Assembly (NCBI RefSeq): GCF_012726265.1
Contig: NZ_JAASAG010000001.1
Span: 372,001 to 436,000 of the forward strand
From: Streptomyces sp. HNM0575
GTDB lineage: Bacteria > Actinomycetota > Actinomycetes > Streptomycetales > Streptomycetaceae
DNA length: 64,000 nt
Reading direction: 5' to 3'
The first letter of the stretch is position 1, and each line of letters opens with the position of its first letter. A program made the translations under genes and the position numbers. This document shows, in pieces, positions 1 through 8,085 of this stretch. Below the pieces are notes generated by a model. That model was not told where the DNA came from, did no database searches, and worked only from the letters and a program-made list of their open reading frames with translations.

Positions 1-408
1 GTGGAGCTGCCGCACGCCACGGGCGGCACCGCGGTCAGCGCGAAGACGGCACGGGCGGTGTCGGCGAGCCTCAGCACGGGCCTCGTCCCCGGCGGCGCGG
101 GGGGCGGCAGGACCGCCGGGCTGCCCTCGGCCGCGCGTTCCCTCTCCGCCGTCTCGGCCGTCTCCGGTGCCTCCGACGACGGCAAGGCGGCGTGGTACGT
201 CGGCAGCTCGCGACGGCTGGTCACCGCAGTCGGCACGTTCGGCGAGGATCCGAAGACCCGCGAGCAGCGGACGCTGGACGCCGCGGCCCGAAAGGCCCCC
301 GCCGCGATCTGGTCCTCGTTCCTGGGCGAGGCCGCGGCGGCGGGGCAGTGGCGGCCCGGGACGGACGCCGTGCCGCCCGGCGAGACCGCCCCCGTGACGC
401 GGCGCTGA
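1..408 (+). CDS. Penicillin-binding protein, C-terminal fragment (partial at left edge)
   Basis: The reading frame is already open at base 1, so only the last 135 residues of a larger protein are present. Residues 59-100 (DDGKAAWYVG, then LVTAVGTFGEDPKT) match the end of the transpeptidase domain of class A/B penicillin-binding proteins, which cross-link peptidoglycan outside the membrane. In active enzymes a KTG(T/S) triad stands immediately before the DDxKAAW stretch. Here that place reads VSGA (about residues 54-57), so the catalytic-site lysine appears to be absent. The part before it is Ala/Ser/Gly-rich. It may be a non-catalytic paralogue or a decaying gene; the SxxK and SxN motifs would lie outside the window. 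Confidence 0.6.
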   Translation: MELPHATGGTAVSAKTARAVSASLSTGLVPGGAGGGRTAGLPSAARSLSAVSAVSGASDDGKAAWYVGSSRRLVTAVGTFGEDPKTREQRTLDAAARKAPAAIWSSFLGEAAAAGQWRPGTDAVPPGETAPVTRR

Positions 409-522
409 TCTGCCCGTGCGGTGCAGCTTTCGGGGCATGGGAACCAGAAGACTTCGCCATCGCCCCCCACAGAAAATCTGTTACGGCCAGAGTAGACATG
501 AGGGCTTGCCGGGGTTAGGGTC

Positions 523-973
523 TTGCCTCGTAGCCAAGAGGTCGAGAAGGCACGGCAGATGACGAACTGCCGTGGAGACAGGACCAGCAGGTTGCGGCAC
601 GGCGGTGGAGCGGCGGGGCCGGAAGTGATCGGCACCCTCGCTGACCGCCGGGCACCGCGGCTCACCAGGGGCCGCAGGAAGCACGCAGCCGGGCAGGTCG
701 ACAGCAGGAAGAGAAAGCAGAGGAAAGAAGAAGAAAGAAGGAGGCAGGCGCCATCAGGATCGCCCGGGCAGGAAGTCCGCCCGGGTACCGCAGACCCCGG
801 ATTGGAAGGTGGTCCCCGGTCACGCAGCTGCGATCCCCGTACCCGTCCTTTCAAGCGGCGGTGCGGAAACAGAACACCGGCCAAGTGACAGCCGGTAGAT
901 GGTGTTGATTCCCTCGGGGCCCTGGTACCGCACGGTGCCAGGGCCCCTCGACGCGTTTTCACGAGAGGTGCAA
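523..973 (+). other. Long purine-rich, hairpin-rich leader ahead of the MerR gene
   Basis: No credible protein is encoded in this stretch. It contains perfect inverted repeats at 551-574 (7 bp arms), 763-785 (CCCGGGC/GCCCGGG), 877-895 (5 bp arms) and a very strong hairpin at 916-947. A purine tract at about 705-750 is rich in GGAAAGAAGAA and is unusual in this GC-rich genome. The position directly upstream of a cold-shock-type regulatory gene suggests a long structured 5' leader or a small RNA. I do not recognise a known riboswitch, RNase P, SRP or tmRNA signature. That it is an RNA element is inferred from structure only. Confidence 0.4.
916..947 (+). terminator. Strong GC hairpin just before the MerR start
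   Basis: The arms 916-929 and 934-947 pair over 14 bp with one G-T pair and a 4-base loop (GCAC). It ends 26 bases before the GTG of the MerR gene. No T-run follows directly, although GCGTTTTC lies at 953-960. It could be an intrinsic terminator, an attenuator or a stabilising 5' structure for the regulator mRNA. Confidence 0.5.
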
Positions 974-1324
974 GTGGCCGCAGACAATCCCGACTCCCCG
1001 TCGAGCAATCTCGACGACGACGACTACCCCGCCTTCACGATGGGCCGGGCCGCCGAAATGCTCGACACCACGCCCGCGTTCCTGCGAGCCGTGGGCGAGG
1101 CGCGCCTGATCGTTCCGCTCCGCTCGGAGGGCGGACACCGCCGCTACTCCCGCTACCAACTGCGACTTGCCGCCCGGGCCCGCGAACTGGTCGATCAGGG
1201 AACCCCCGTTGAGGCGGCCTGCCGCATCATCATTCTCGAAGACCAGCTCGAAGAGGCCCAGCGCATCAACGAACGGCTGCGCGACCCGGAGACCCGGTCG
1301 GAGCCGACGGCCGACGCCTGCTAG
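974..1324 (+). CDS. MerR-type helix-turn-helix regulator
   Basis: This 116-residue protein has a MerR-like winged helix-turn-helix at about residues 15-60 (FTMGRAAEMLDTT, then RSEGGHRRYSRYQL), the segment that reads DNA. A short coiled segment follows (IIILEDQLEEAQRINERL), probably for dimerisation. It has no effector-binding domain, so it is a short stand-alone MerR of the kind found beside cold-shock genes in Streptomyces. The GTG at 974 is preferred because GAGAGGTG lies just upstream. An ATG at 899 in frame would translate through the strong 916-947 hairpin. It lies 341 bases upstream of the CspA-type gene on the same strand. The regulatory target is not visible from sequence. Confidence 0.8.
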   Translation: MAADNPDSPSSNLDDDDYPAFTMGRAAEMLDTTPAFLRAVGEARLIVPLRSEGGHRRYSRYQLRLAARARELVDQGTPVEAACRIIILEDQLEEAQRINERLRDPETRSEPTADAC

Positions 1325-1665
1325 CCGCCGCCCGGGAGGGCCGGTCGGTCGCCGTCCCGGCGGCGTTCGCCGGCGAATGCGTGGGCCGACCGGATATGGA
1401 TACCTCTTCTCGCCGTCGCAGAAATGCAGTTGATGCGCGGTAAGGATTCTTGCCCCGGCCGGTGCGGCGGGGGACGTGGCGTACTCCCCGGGATTGACCG
1501 TGCTACGGTTGCGCCAGTTGCAGTTGGTTCCCAGGACTTCAAATGCCTCTCCGGCGCCCGCCGTTGAGCATGCGTTTTTTCCGGTACCCCGGAGGGGAAA
1601 TCATCGCAGCGACGCCGGACCGCAGAGTGCGGACTCCGGGCACTGCCCCCCAAGGGAGATTCAAT
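1325..1665 (+). promoter_or_regulatory. Leader region of the cold-shock gene
   Basis: The stretch carries no gene. A TTGACC hexamer at 1494-1499 could be a -35 element, but no convincing -10 follows. An imperfect hairpin at about 1615-1639 (CCGCA/TGCGG core) lies shortly before the ribosome-binding site AAGGGAGAT at 1652-1660. Long structured leaders are typical of cspA-family mRNAs, where folding controls translation at low temperature. That role is inferred here. Confidence 0.35.
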
Positions 1666-1869
1666 ATGGCATCTGGCACCGTGAAGTGGTTCAACTCGGA
1701 AAAGGGTTTCGGCTTCATCGAGCAGGACGGCGGCGGGCTCGACGTGTTCGCCCACTTCTCGAACATCGCCGCCTCCGGTTTCCGTGAGCTTCAGGAAGGC
1801 CAGACGGTGAACTTCGACGTCACGCAGGGCCAGAAGGGCCTCCAGGCCGAGAACATCGTTCCCGCCTGA
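1666..1869 (+). CDS. CspA-family cold-shock protein
   Basis: This 67-residue protein is a single cold-shock domain (OB-fold) that binds single-stranded RNA and DNA and melts RNA secondary structure. The start ([18 protein letters not shown]) contains RNP1 (KGFGFI), and VFAHFS is RNP2. Length and ending (ENIVPA) are standard for actinobacterial CspA paralogues. The ATG at 1666 follows a good Shine-Dalgarno sequence. An in-frame ATG at 1543 would add 41 residues outside the family and is rejected. A terminator follows at 1884, so the gene is probably monocistronic. It lies between a MerR regulator and a DEAD-box helicase, consistent with a shared cold or RNA-remodelling role. Confidence 0.95.
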   Translation: MASGTVKWFNSEKGFGFIEQDGGGLDVFAHFSNIAASGFRELQEGQTVNFDVTQGQKGLQAENIVPA

Positions 1870-1883
1870 CGCTGACGCAGGAC

Positions 1884-1914
1884 GAGCTGGGGCACACAAC
1901 GTGTGTCCCAGCTC
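1884..1914 (+). terminator. Terminator of the cold-shock gene
   Basis: The arms 1884-1897 and 1901-1914 pair over 14 bp (one G-T pair) around the 3-base loop AAC. It lies 15 bases after the CspA stop codon, and a pyrimidine-rich stretch (TCTCCATTTCTC) follows. Confidence 0.85.
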
Positions 1915-2205
1915 TCTCCATTTCTCACCTGCCCGTTTCGACGGGCCTCCCACGAAGGCCACCGCGCGGCGGATCCACTGCCGCAGCACCGATTCGTGGG
2001 CCGGAAGAAACCCGCCCCACGGGCCCGCACCCGTACGACGGCCGGAGTTCTCATCATCGGCCGCCCGGTGCATTTTTCACGGGTAATCAGGGGCCACAGT
2101 CGTTCCGGTAATTTCCGTTTTTCTTCGGCTCGATCTTGCGAATCCTCGTGCGGCTCACTACTGCCGCCAATTCCTCGATACGTGCCGCATCGAGGAAGGT
2201 TCTGC

Positions 2206-3711
2206 ATGAACCGCACTGTTCGCACCGACACCGCCGACCCCTCCCGCTCCCGCGGGAAGGCCGCCACCGGATCCGGCCGCAACCGCAGCCGTCCGGCGGG
2301 GACGGCCCGACGCGGCGCCCCCGTGCGTACGGCCAAGACCGGACGTCCGGACGGCCGGCGGCCCCGCGCCGGGGCCTCGCAGGAGTTCGCGCTGCCCGTC
2401 ACAAGCAGGGCGCCCCTGCCCGCCGTCGAGACGTTCGCCGAGCTCGACCTGCCCGGTCCCCTCCAGGCCACGCTCCGTGCCCAGGGCGTGAGCGAGCCCT
2501 TCCCGATCCAGGCCGCGACGCTGCCCGACGCCCTGGCCGGCCGGGACGTCCTGGGGCGTGGACGCACGGGCTCCGGAAAGACCCTTGCCTTCGGCCTGGC
2601 CATGCTGGCCCGTACGGCCGGGCAGCGTGCCGAGCCCCGGCGGCCGCTGGCGCTCGTCCTCGCCCCCACCCGGGAGCTGGCTCAGCAGGTGACGGACGCG
2701 CTCACCCCGTACGCCCGGTCGTTGCGGCTTCGGCTGACGACGGTTGTCGGCGGGATGTCGATCAGCCGTCAGTCGCGCTCGTTGCAGGCCGGAAGCGAGG
2801 TCGTCATCGCAACTCCCGGTCGCCTCAAGGACCTTGTCGAGCGGGGCGACTGCCGGCTGGACCATGTGGCCGTCTCCGTTCTCGACGAGGCGGATCAGAT
2901 GGCCGACATGGGCTTCATGCCCCAGGTGACCCACCTGCTCGACCAGGTGCGGCCCGGCGGGCAGCGGCTGCTCTTCTCCGCCACCCTGGACCGCAACGTC
3001 GATCAGCTGATCCGCCGTTATCTGGCCGACCCGGTGGTCCACTCCGTCGACCCCTCGGCAGGAGCGGTCAGCACGATGGAGCACCATCTGCTGCACGTGC
3101 ACGGCGACGACAAGCACGCCACCACCACTCGGATCGCCGCGCGCGACGGACGGGTGCTCATGTTCCTGGACACCAAGCGTGCGGTGGACCGGCTGGTCAA
3201 GGACCTCCTGGCCGTGGGGGTGCGCGCCTCGGCCCTGCACGGCGGCAAGTCGCAGGCCCAGCGCAACCGCACTCTCGCCCAGTTCAAGACCGGCGGCACG
3301 ACCGTGCTGGTGGCCACCGACGTCGCGGCCCGCGGCATCCACGTCGACAACCTCGACCTCGTGGTCAACGTCGATCCGCCGGCCGACCACAAGGACTACC
3401 TGCACCGCGGCGGCCGCACCGCCCGCGCCGGCGAGTCCGGCACCGTCGTCACCCTGGTCCTCCCCGGCCAGCGCCGCAGTATGAACCGCCTCATGTCGGA
3501 CGCCGACATCATCGCGCAGGTGACCAGGGTCCGCTCCGGCGAAGCCGAACTGAGCCGCATCACCGGCGCCCGGGAGCCCTCGGGCACCCCCGTCGTCCTC
3601 GCTGTCCCGTCCGCCGGGAACTCCCGGGGAGCCGGCCCGTCCCGGCGCCGCGGACGGCGGAGCCGGTCCGCGCAGGAGCGCCGCCGTTCCACCGCCCACT
3701 CGGCCGCGTAG
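2206..3711 (+). CDS. DEAD-box ATP-dependent RNA helicase
   Basis: This 501-residue helicase unwinds short RNA duplexes using ATP. Visible motifs in order: a basic N-terminal tail (1-70), the Q-motif region (FPIQAATLP), Walker A GRTGSGKT (about 119-126), PTRELA, TPGRL, DEAD (about 227), SAT (about 258), then in the second RecA lobe VATDVAARGIHVD and HRGGRTARAG (about 400). The C-terminal tail from about 455 is Arg/Ser-rich and probably binds RNA. The ATG at 2206 is chosen because GAGGAAGG lies 6 bases upstream; the frame is open to 1903 but that part does not resemble helicase sequence. The roughly 290-base leader after the cspA terminator may carry its own cold-responsive control. Pairing with CspA suggests a cold RNA-remodelling or degradosome role. 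Confidence 0.93.
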   Translation: MNRTVRTDTADPSRSRGKAATGSGRNRSRPAGTARRGAPVRTAKTGRPDGRRPRAGASQEFALPVTSRAPLPAVETFAELDLPGPLQATLRAQGVSEPFPIQAATLPDALAGRDVLGRGRTGSGKTLAFGLAMLARTAGQRAEPRRPLALVLAPTRELAQQVTDALTPYARSLRLRLTTVVGGMSISRQSRSLQAGSEVVIATPGRLKDLVERGDCRLDHVAVSVLDEADQMADMGFMPQVTHLLDQVRPGGQRLLFSATLDRNVDQLIRRYLADPVVHSVDPSAGAVSTMEHHLLHVHGDDKHATTTRIAARDGRVLMFLDTKRAVDRLVKDLLAVGVRASALHGGKSQAQRNRTLAQFKTGGTTVLVATDVAARGIHVDNLDLVVNVDPPADHKDYLHRGGRTARAGESGTVVTLVLPGQRRSMNRLMSDADIIAQVTRVRSGEAELSRITGAREPSGTPVVLAVPSAGNSRGAGPSRRRGRRSRSAQERRRSTAHSAA

Positions 3712-3762
3712 CCCCACCTGCGTCCGAAAGCCCACGTGTTAGCGCGGACAGGCCTCGCACAG

Positions 3763-3814
3763 CCCGCGAACCGCAGCCCGCGAACCGCAGGCGGCGAACC
3801 GCAGGCGGCGGAGG
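3763..3814. repeat. 14-base tandem repeat between convergent genes
   Basis: A unit of the form (C/G)(C/G)CG(C/G)CGAACCGCAG repeats about 3.7 times with a 14-base period, the first two copies identical. It lies in the 134-base gap between the convergent helicase and membrane-protein genes. No function is evident. Confidence 0.6.
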
Positions 3815-3845
3815 CCCTGTCGGGGTCACGCCCGCCACATCGCCG

Positions 3846-4421
3846 CTACCGCCTCGGGCCCGCGAGGGCGTAGGCCGTCGTACCGCCGGCCGCGAGGGCC
3901 AGGGCCGTCCAGGTCCCGGCCGTCGTGCCGGGTGGCAGCAGCATCCACGTCATCACCTGCATCGGCACGTCCGCCGAGGGCGGCGCGACGAGCGTGAACG
4001 CAAGCCAGGCGACCGGCAGCGTCCACGCGTGCCGCGCTCCGAGCAGTACCGCGCCGGCGGCGGCGAGTCCCGTCAGCCCCGCGCTGTCCCGTACGACGAA
4101 CGCGAGGGCTGCCAGGTCCTCGCCCAGCGACTGCACGGCCGTCAGCGCGGCGGCGACGACCGCGCCGATCAGCAGCACGTGCACCGTCCTGCGCGGTACC
4201 CAGCGGATCGCGGCCGTACGGTCCAGCGCGACGTCCTGACCGCCGAGACCGATCGAGCCCGCCGTGGCCCCCATGGTGAGGGCCAGCGCGGGCAGCCGCG
4301 GATCGGACGGGCCCGCGTGGCCGTCCCGGGCGAGTGCCCACACCGCCGCCGCGCTGATCACCACCGCGGCGAGCGAGGCGGGCACCTGCCGCGAGCGGGC
4401 GTACAGCAGAGCCCATCTCAC
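3846..4421 (-). CDS. Integral membrane protein, last gene of the sigma/ABC operon
   Basis: A 191-residue hydrophobic protein with about five predicted membrane segments (for example VPASLAAVVISAAAVWALA and LIGAVVAAALTAV). It starts at a GTG at 4421 that overlaps the stop of the upstream permease by four bases (GTGA), so the two are translationally coupled. I do not recognise a named family. By position it is probably a further membrane subunit or accessory of the adjacent ABC system. In other frames the region could read longer, but hydrophobicity and the overlap support this frame. Confidence 0.7.
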   Translation of the reverse strand: MRWALLYARSRQVPASLAAVVISAAAVWALARDGHAGPSDPRLPALALTMGATAGSIGLGGQDVALDRTAAIRWVPRRTVHVLLIGAVVAAALTAVQSLGEDLAALAFVVRDSAGLTGLAAAGAVLLGARHAWTLPVAWLAFTLVAPPSADVPMQVMTWMLLPPGTTAGTWTALALAAGGTTAYALAGPRR

Positions 4422-5800
4422 CGGGATCCACCGCCTGCCAGCACGTCGAGCACGTCGATGTCGCAGGAGAGCGCCGCGGAGTGCAACGCCGCGATGCGCG
4501 CACGCTGTCGGTCGCGCGGCAGGGCCTTGAGCTTCTTCCACACGGGGCGGGCCTTTGCCATCTGCTCGGCCGGAGAGTAGTACGCGTCGTGGAGCGGCTT
4601 GAGGTCCCCGAGGACCCAACTCGCCGCGATGCTCTGCGCGGTGAGCTCTTCGAGCGTGCCGCTCTCGTTCGCGCTACGGGCGAGGCACGTCGGCGCGATG
4701 CCCACGGCGACCAGGGAACGGGTCAGCTCCTCGTCCTTCGCGGAGTCGAACACCTTGTCCTCGAAGTCGACGAGCACATGCTCGCGGGACCGTGGCGCGG
4801 GATCGCCGATCCCGCGCAGGGCGGTGCTCTCCCGCACCGAATCCGGCGCCTGGCCGCGCGGCAGGGCTCCGTGCAGCAGCCGCAGCGCCTTCCGGCCGGG
4901 ATCCGCGAGTCCGGCCAGCCGCGCCTGGTGCGTCCTCGTCACGCACACCGGCCCGTCGCACACCGGGGCCGCGGCCTCCTTGTCGACGACGTACGTCTGC
5001 CGCGGGGCGGAGGGGAGGACGAGCAGGGCGAGCGCCGCGCCCCCCAGAACGGGCGTCAGGGCGAGCAGCCGGACGCGCGGGGTCGCGGCGACCAGCAGCG
5101 CGAAGCCCGTCCCGGCCATGCCGAGGAGCCACAGCGTCTGCCCGAGATGTACGGAGACGGACGGGGTCAGCAGCACCTGGCGCGCCCCGTCCACCGCCGG
5201 CGACAGCAGCGTGACCCGGTTCGGCAGCGAGCCCGACGGCACGGCCGGGTCCGTCGACAGCCGCAGCAGCGCCGTTAGGAGAAGAGCGCCCACGGTCAGT
5301 ACGGGCGGAGTGAGCACGGACGGCAGGGCCCGCGCGACGCCCATGCCCAGCACGGCGCCCGCGACGAGGGCGAGACCCGCCACCAGCGAGATCGGCAGCC
5401 AACCCAGGTGTGTGTACGCGGTGTTCGAGAGCACCTGGACCCCGCCCGTGAGGACGACGAGCGCGAAGCCCGTCGCCAGCGTGAGCGCCGACGAACCCGC
5501 CAGCACGGCCGCCCGGTGCCAGGCGGGACGCGGTGTGCTCGTCAGCAGTTCGGACATCCCCGAGCGGTGGTCGCGCAGCCCTTGCAGCGCCCCCAGCCCG
5601 ACGGCGAGCGGCCACAGGTAGTTCAGCAGGCCGCGGGTCCACAGGGCCATGGACGTCCACTGCGCCGTCCACCGCGCGGTGCCGTTCCACCACGGACCGC
5701 TCAGTCCGTACAGCAACGCCAGCGCGCTCACCAGGATCACGGCCCCGGCCCAGGGGGCGACGGACCTTCTCGACTCGGTACGCAGAACCCGTACGTTCAC
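4418..5800 (-). CDS. ABC transporter permease-like membrane protein
   Basis: A 460-residue protein with about eight membrane segments in residues 15-300, starting with AVILVSALALLYGLSG, and a soluble C-terminal part of about 150 residues (from about 310) with several Asp/Glu-rich stretches. The layout fits ABC-2-type export permeases found next to actinobacterial sigma/anti-sigma operons. The GTG start at 5800 overlaps the ATPase stop by four bases and is preceded by AGGAAAGGGG. The long C-terminal domain is unusual for a plain permease; two Cys residues near CDGPVCVTR could form a disulphide if extracytoplasmic. The substrate is unknown. Confidence 0.75.
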   Translation of the reverse strand: MNVRVLRTESRRSVAPWAGAVILVSALALLYGLSGPWWNGTARWTAQWTSMALWTRGLLNYLWPLAVGLGALQGLRDHRSGMSELLTSTPRPAWHRAAVLAGSSALTLATGFALVVLTGGVQVLSNTAYTHLGWLPISLVAGLALVAGAVLGMGVARALPSVLTPPVLTVGALLLTALLRLSTDPAVPSGSLPNRVTLLSPAVDGARQVLLTPSVSVHLGQTLWLLGMAGTGFALLVAATPRVRLLALTPVLGGAALALLVLPSAPRQTYVVDKEAAAPVCDGPVCVTRTHQARLAGLADPGRKALRLLHGALPRGQAPDSVRESTALRGIGDPAPRSREHVLVDFEDKVFDSAKDEELTRSLVAVGIAPTCLARSANESGTLEELTAQSIAASWVLGDLKPLHDAYYSPAEQMAKARPVWKKLKALPRDRQRARIAALHSAALSCDIDVLDVLAGGGSR

Positions 5801-6609
5801 CAAGTGCCCCTTTCCTGCGCGGAGTCGAGGAGCAGCGCCGAGTAGCCGCGCTCCAGCGGGCTGTCGCCCACGTGCTCGGGGCCGCCCGCAGCGGCCAGGT
5901 CGTCCGGGGTGCCCTGGAAGCGCAGCCGGCCCTCGGCGAAGAGCACGACGTCGGTGCAGGCGGCGGCGACGTCCTCCACCAGGTGGGTCGAGACGACCAC
6001 GCAGGTGTCCGCGCCCAGTTCCTGGAGCAGTTCGCGGAAGCGCAGCCGCTGCGCCGGGTCCAGTCCTGCCGTCGGCTCGTCCAGCAGCAGTATCGACGGG
6101 TCGTTGACGACGGCCTGGGCGATGCCCACGCGCCGCACCATGCCGCCCGAGAGGGTCTTCATCCGGTCGTCGGCGCGGTCCGCGAGGCCCACGCGCTCCA
6201 CGGCGCGCTGCACGGCCGCGGGGATGTCCGCCTTCGGCACCTCCTTCAGCCACGCCATGTACTCGACGAACTCGCGCACCGTGAAGCGCTTGTAGTAGCC
6301 GAACTCCTGTGGCAGATAGCCGATTCGGCGGCGCAGCGCACGGTGCGCCTCGCCCGTGCCGCCGGCGGGCTCCCCGAGCAGTTCCAGGCTGCCGGCCGCG
6401 GGACGCAGCACCGTCGCCAGTGCCCGTATGAGGGTGGTCTTGCCCGCCCCGTTGGGTCCGAGGAGGCCGTGTACGCCGGTTCCCAGCGACAGGTCGAGCC
6501 CGTCGACGGCCATCCGTTTCGCGCCGACCCGTACCTTCAGGCCCGTTGCCCGGATATCCCAGGCGTAGGCCTTCGGTGCGACGTCAGCCGCGCTCACCGC
6601 GCGCATCAT
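5797..6609 (-). CDS. ABC transporter ATP-binding protein
   Basis: A 270-residue ATPase that energises the neighbouring membrane proteins. It carries Walker A GPNGAGKTT (about residues 50-58), the Q-loop (YLPQEF), the signature LSGGM, Walker B ILLLDEPTAGLD and the switch His (STHL). This arrangement matches the CcmA/DrrA export subfamily. Two ATGs in tandem (6609 and 6606) follow GGAGAGGA. It overlaps the downstream permease by four bases and starts 17 bases after the anti-sigma gene ends, so it belongs to the same operon. Confidence 0.92.
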   Translation of the reverse strand: MMRAVSAADVAPKAYAWDIRATGLKVRVGAKRMAVDGLDLSLGTGVHGLLGPNGAGKTTLIRALATVLRPAAGSLELLGEPAGGTGEAHRALRRRIGYLPQEFGYYKRFTVREFVEYMAWLKEVPKADIPAAVQRAVERVGLADRADDRMKTLSGGMVRRVGIAQAVVNDPSILLLDEPTAGLDPAQRLRFRELLQELGADTCVVVSTHLVEDVAAACTDVVLFAEGRLRFQGTPDDLAAAGGPEHVGDSPLERGYSALLLDSAQERGTW

Positions 6610-6626
6610 CTGTTTCCTCTCCTGTG

Positions 6627-7451
6627 TCAACGATCGGTTCCCAGCACGGAGTAGGCGCCTCTGCGGGCGACCACGACGCCGGTGCCGAGCGCGAGGAGCA
6701 GTCCCCACACGGGCATGCCGTCCGGCTGGAGGACGAAGGCCGTACGGCCGGTGGCCAGCGTCGGCGCCAGGACCACGGCGGCCCACACGACCACCAGGGC
6801 GGCGCAGGCGCGCGTCACGCCGACGACGGTGCTCAGCGCCAGCGCGGCCGAGGTGAAGGCGAGAGCGGGCAGCAGCCACTGCCCCGCTCCCACCCCCGTC
6901 GCCCAACCGCCCACCAGCAGCGGGGGGATGACGACGGCGAGCACGGCCGCGGTGCGCCGCAGCACCAGTTGCAGCCCGGCTCTCGGCGCGGAGGCCGTCA
7001 GTTCGTACGCCGGGTCCAGGCCGCGCGACCAGGACGCCGCGACTCCGCACACGGGCAGCAGCGGTGCGAGCAGCAGCACCAGCGGCTCGTCCCCCAGGCC
7101 CGGACGGACTCCGGAGACGTCCAGCAGCAGCGCGATCAGCGTCACGCTCACCGCCATGACCAGCCACGGCACCATCACCGGCGTCATCCACGCCGACAGC
7201 CGTCCCGACCAGCGGCGCCTCGGCGGCGTCGGGACGGCCGTGGCCAGCCGGGGCTCCAGCTCGGACCACACGGTGCCGACGAGCGACGCGACCGCGGGCG
7301 CCTCGGACGTGACGGCGGCCGAGAGCCGGTCGCGGCACGCCCCGCACTTCTCCAAGTGGGCCTCCAGGGCCCACACTTCGTCGGCGGCGATGTCCGAGTC
7401 GCCACGCGCGTAGGCGTCGATGATCCGCATCGACGCGTGTTCCGGGCTCAT
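6627..7451 (-). CDS. Membrane-anchored ZAS-type anti-sigma factor
   Basis: A 274-residue protein. The N-terminal cytoplasmic part contains HLEKCGAC (His-x3-Cys-x2-Cys, about residues 32-39), the zinc-binding signature of ZAS anti-sigma factors that hold ECF sigma factors inactive. It is followed by about six membrane segments from residue 90 on, where most ZAS proteins have none or one. The ATG at 7451 overlaps the sigma factor stop by four bases (ATGA), the classic sigma/anti-sigma coupling. The membrane part may sense an envelope signal or interact with the ABC proteins encoded downstream; this is inference. Confidence 0.85.
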   Translation of the reverse strand: MSPEHASMRIIDAYARGDSDIAADEVWALEAHLEKCGACRDRLSAAVTSEAPAVASLVGTVWSELEPRLATAVPTPPRRRWSGRLSAWMTPVMVPWLVMAVSVTLIALLLDVSGVRPGLGDEPLVLLLAPLLPVCGVAASWSRGLDPAYELTASAPRAGLQLVLRRTAAVLAVVIPPLLVGGWATGVGAGQWLLPALAFTSAALALSTVVGVTRACAALVVVWAAVVLAPTLATGRTAFVLQPDGMPVWGLLLALGTGVVVARRGAYSVLGTDR

Positions 7452-8044
7452 GCCAGCGCCTCGCGTGCACGGGTCTTGACCGTGCCCTCGGGCAGTCCGA
7501 GCAGGACGGCGGTCTCCCGTACGGAGAGCCCGTCGAGCACCATGGCCTGCAACACCTGTCTGAGCTCCGGCGCGAGGCGCCGCAGCGCGTCCCCGACGTC
7601 GCCGCCGACGGTCGCGGCGAGCACCTCCTCCTCGGCGGCGGGCACCACGGTCTGCGAGGCGGCCGCGGGCGGCGGTCCCGCGTGATGGGCCCGGCGCCGG
7701 AAGGCGTCGACGAGGCGGCGTGCGGCGATCGTCCACAGCCAGCCGACGGCCGACCCTCCGACCGAGCTCCCGGCGAACGCACCCGCCGCTCGCCACACCG
7801 CCAGATACGTCTCCTGCATGACCTCGGCGACGATCTGCTCGTCCGCGCAGCGGCGGCGCAGCCGCACCGCCATCCACGGCGACGTGCGCCTGTACAGCTC
7901 CTCGAACGCGGCACGGTCGCCCCTGGCCACCAGGCGGACGAGTCGTTCCTCGTCCAGCTCGTGCAGCGCTGCCTTGACTGATCTCACACCTGCTAGACGC
8001 GGAGGGCGGACCGCGGGTTTTCCATTCGGTGTGATGCGCGTCAC
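7448..8044 (-). CDS. ECF RNA polymerase sigma factor
   Basis: A sigma-70 family protein of about 180-198 residues. Region 2 (AFEELYRRTSPWMAVRL to MQETYLAVWR) binds the -10 element, and region 4 (LRQVLQAMVLDGLSVRETA, then GLPEGTVKTRAREAL) is the -35-binding helix-turn-helix. The first gene of a five-gene operon, it is followed by its cognate ZAS anti-sigma. The start is uncertain: GTG 8044 gives 198 residues, while GTG 7987 removes an Arg/Pro-rich leader but has a ribosome site too close to the start. The regulon is probably the operon itself plus other genes outside this window. Confidence 0.88.
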   Translation of the reverse strand: MTRITPNGKPAVRPPRLAGVRSVKAALHELDEERLVRLVARGDRAAFEELYRRTSPWMAVRLRRRCADEQIVAEVMQETYLAVWRAAGAFAGSSVGGSAVGWLWTIAARRLVDAFRRRAHHAGPPPAAASQTVVPAAEEEVLAATVGGDVGDALRRLAPELRQVLQAMVLDGLSVRETAVLLGLPEGTVKTRAREALA

Positions 8045-8085
8045 CCGGGAACGGGGCGCGCAGGCCGCCGCGATACGTCGCGGAC

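Noticed and set aside
523..888. A 121-residue plus-strand open frame
   Set aside because: No ribosome site, Arg/Lys-rich and repetitive, and it covers the hairpins of the leader.
1543..1665. In-frame extension upstream of the cold-shock gene
   Set aside because: The extra residues are not family-like, and a strong ribosome site precedes the ATG at 1666.
2136..4580. An 814-residue plus-strand open frame
   Set aside because: It is the antisense/frame shadow of the helicase and membrane genes and Arg/Pro-rich, with no domain.
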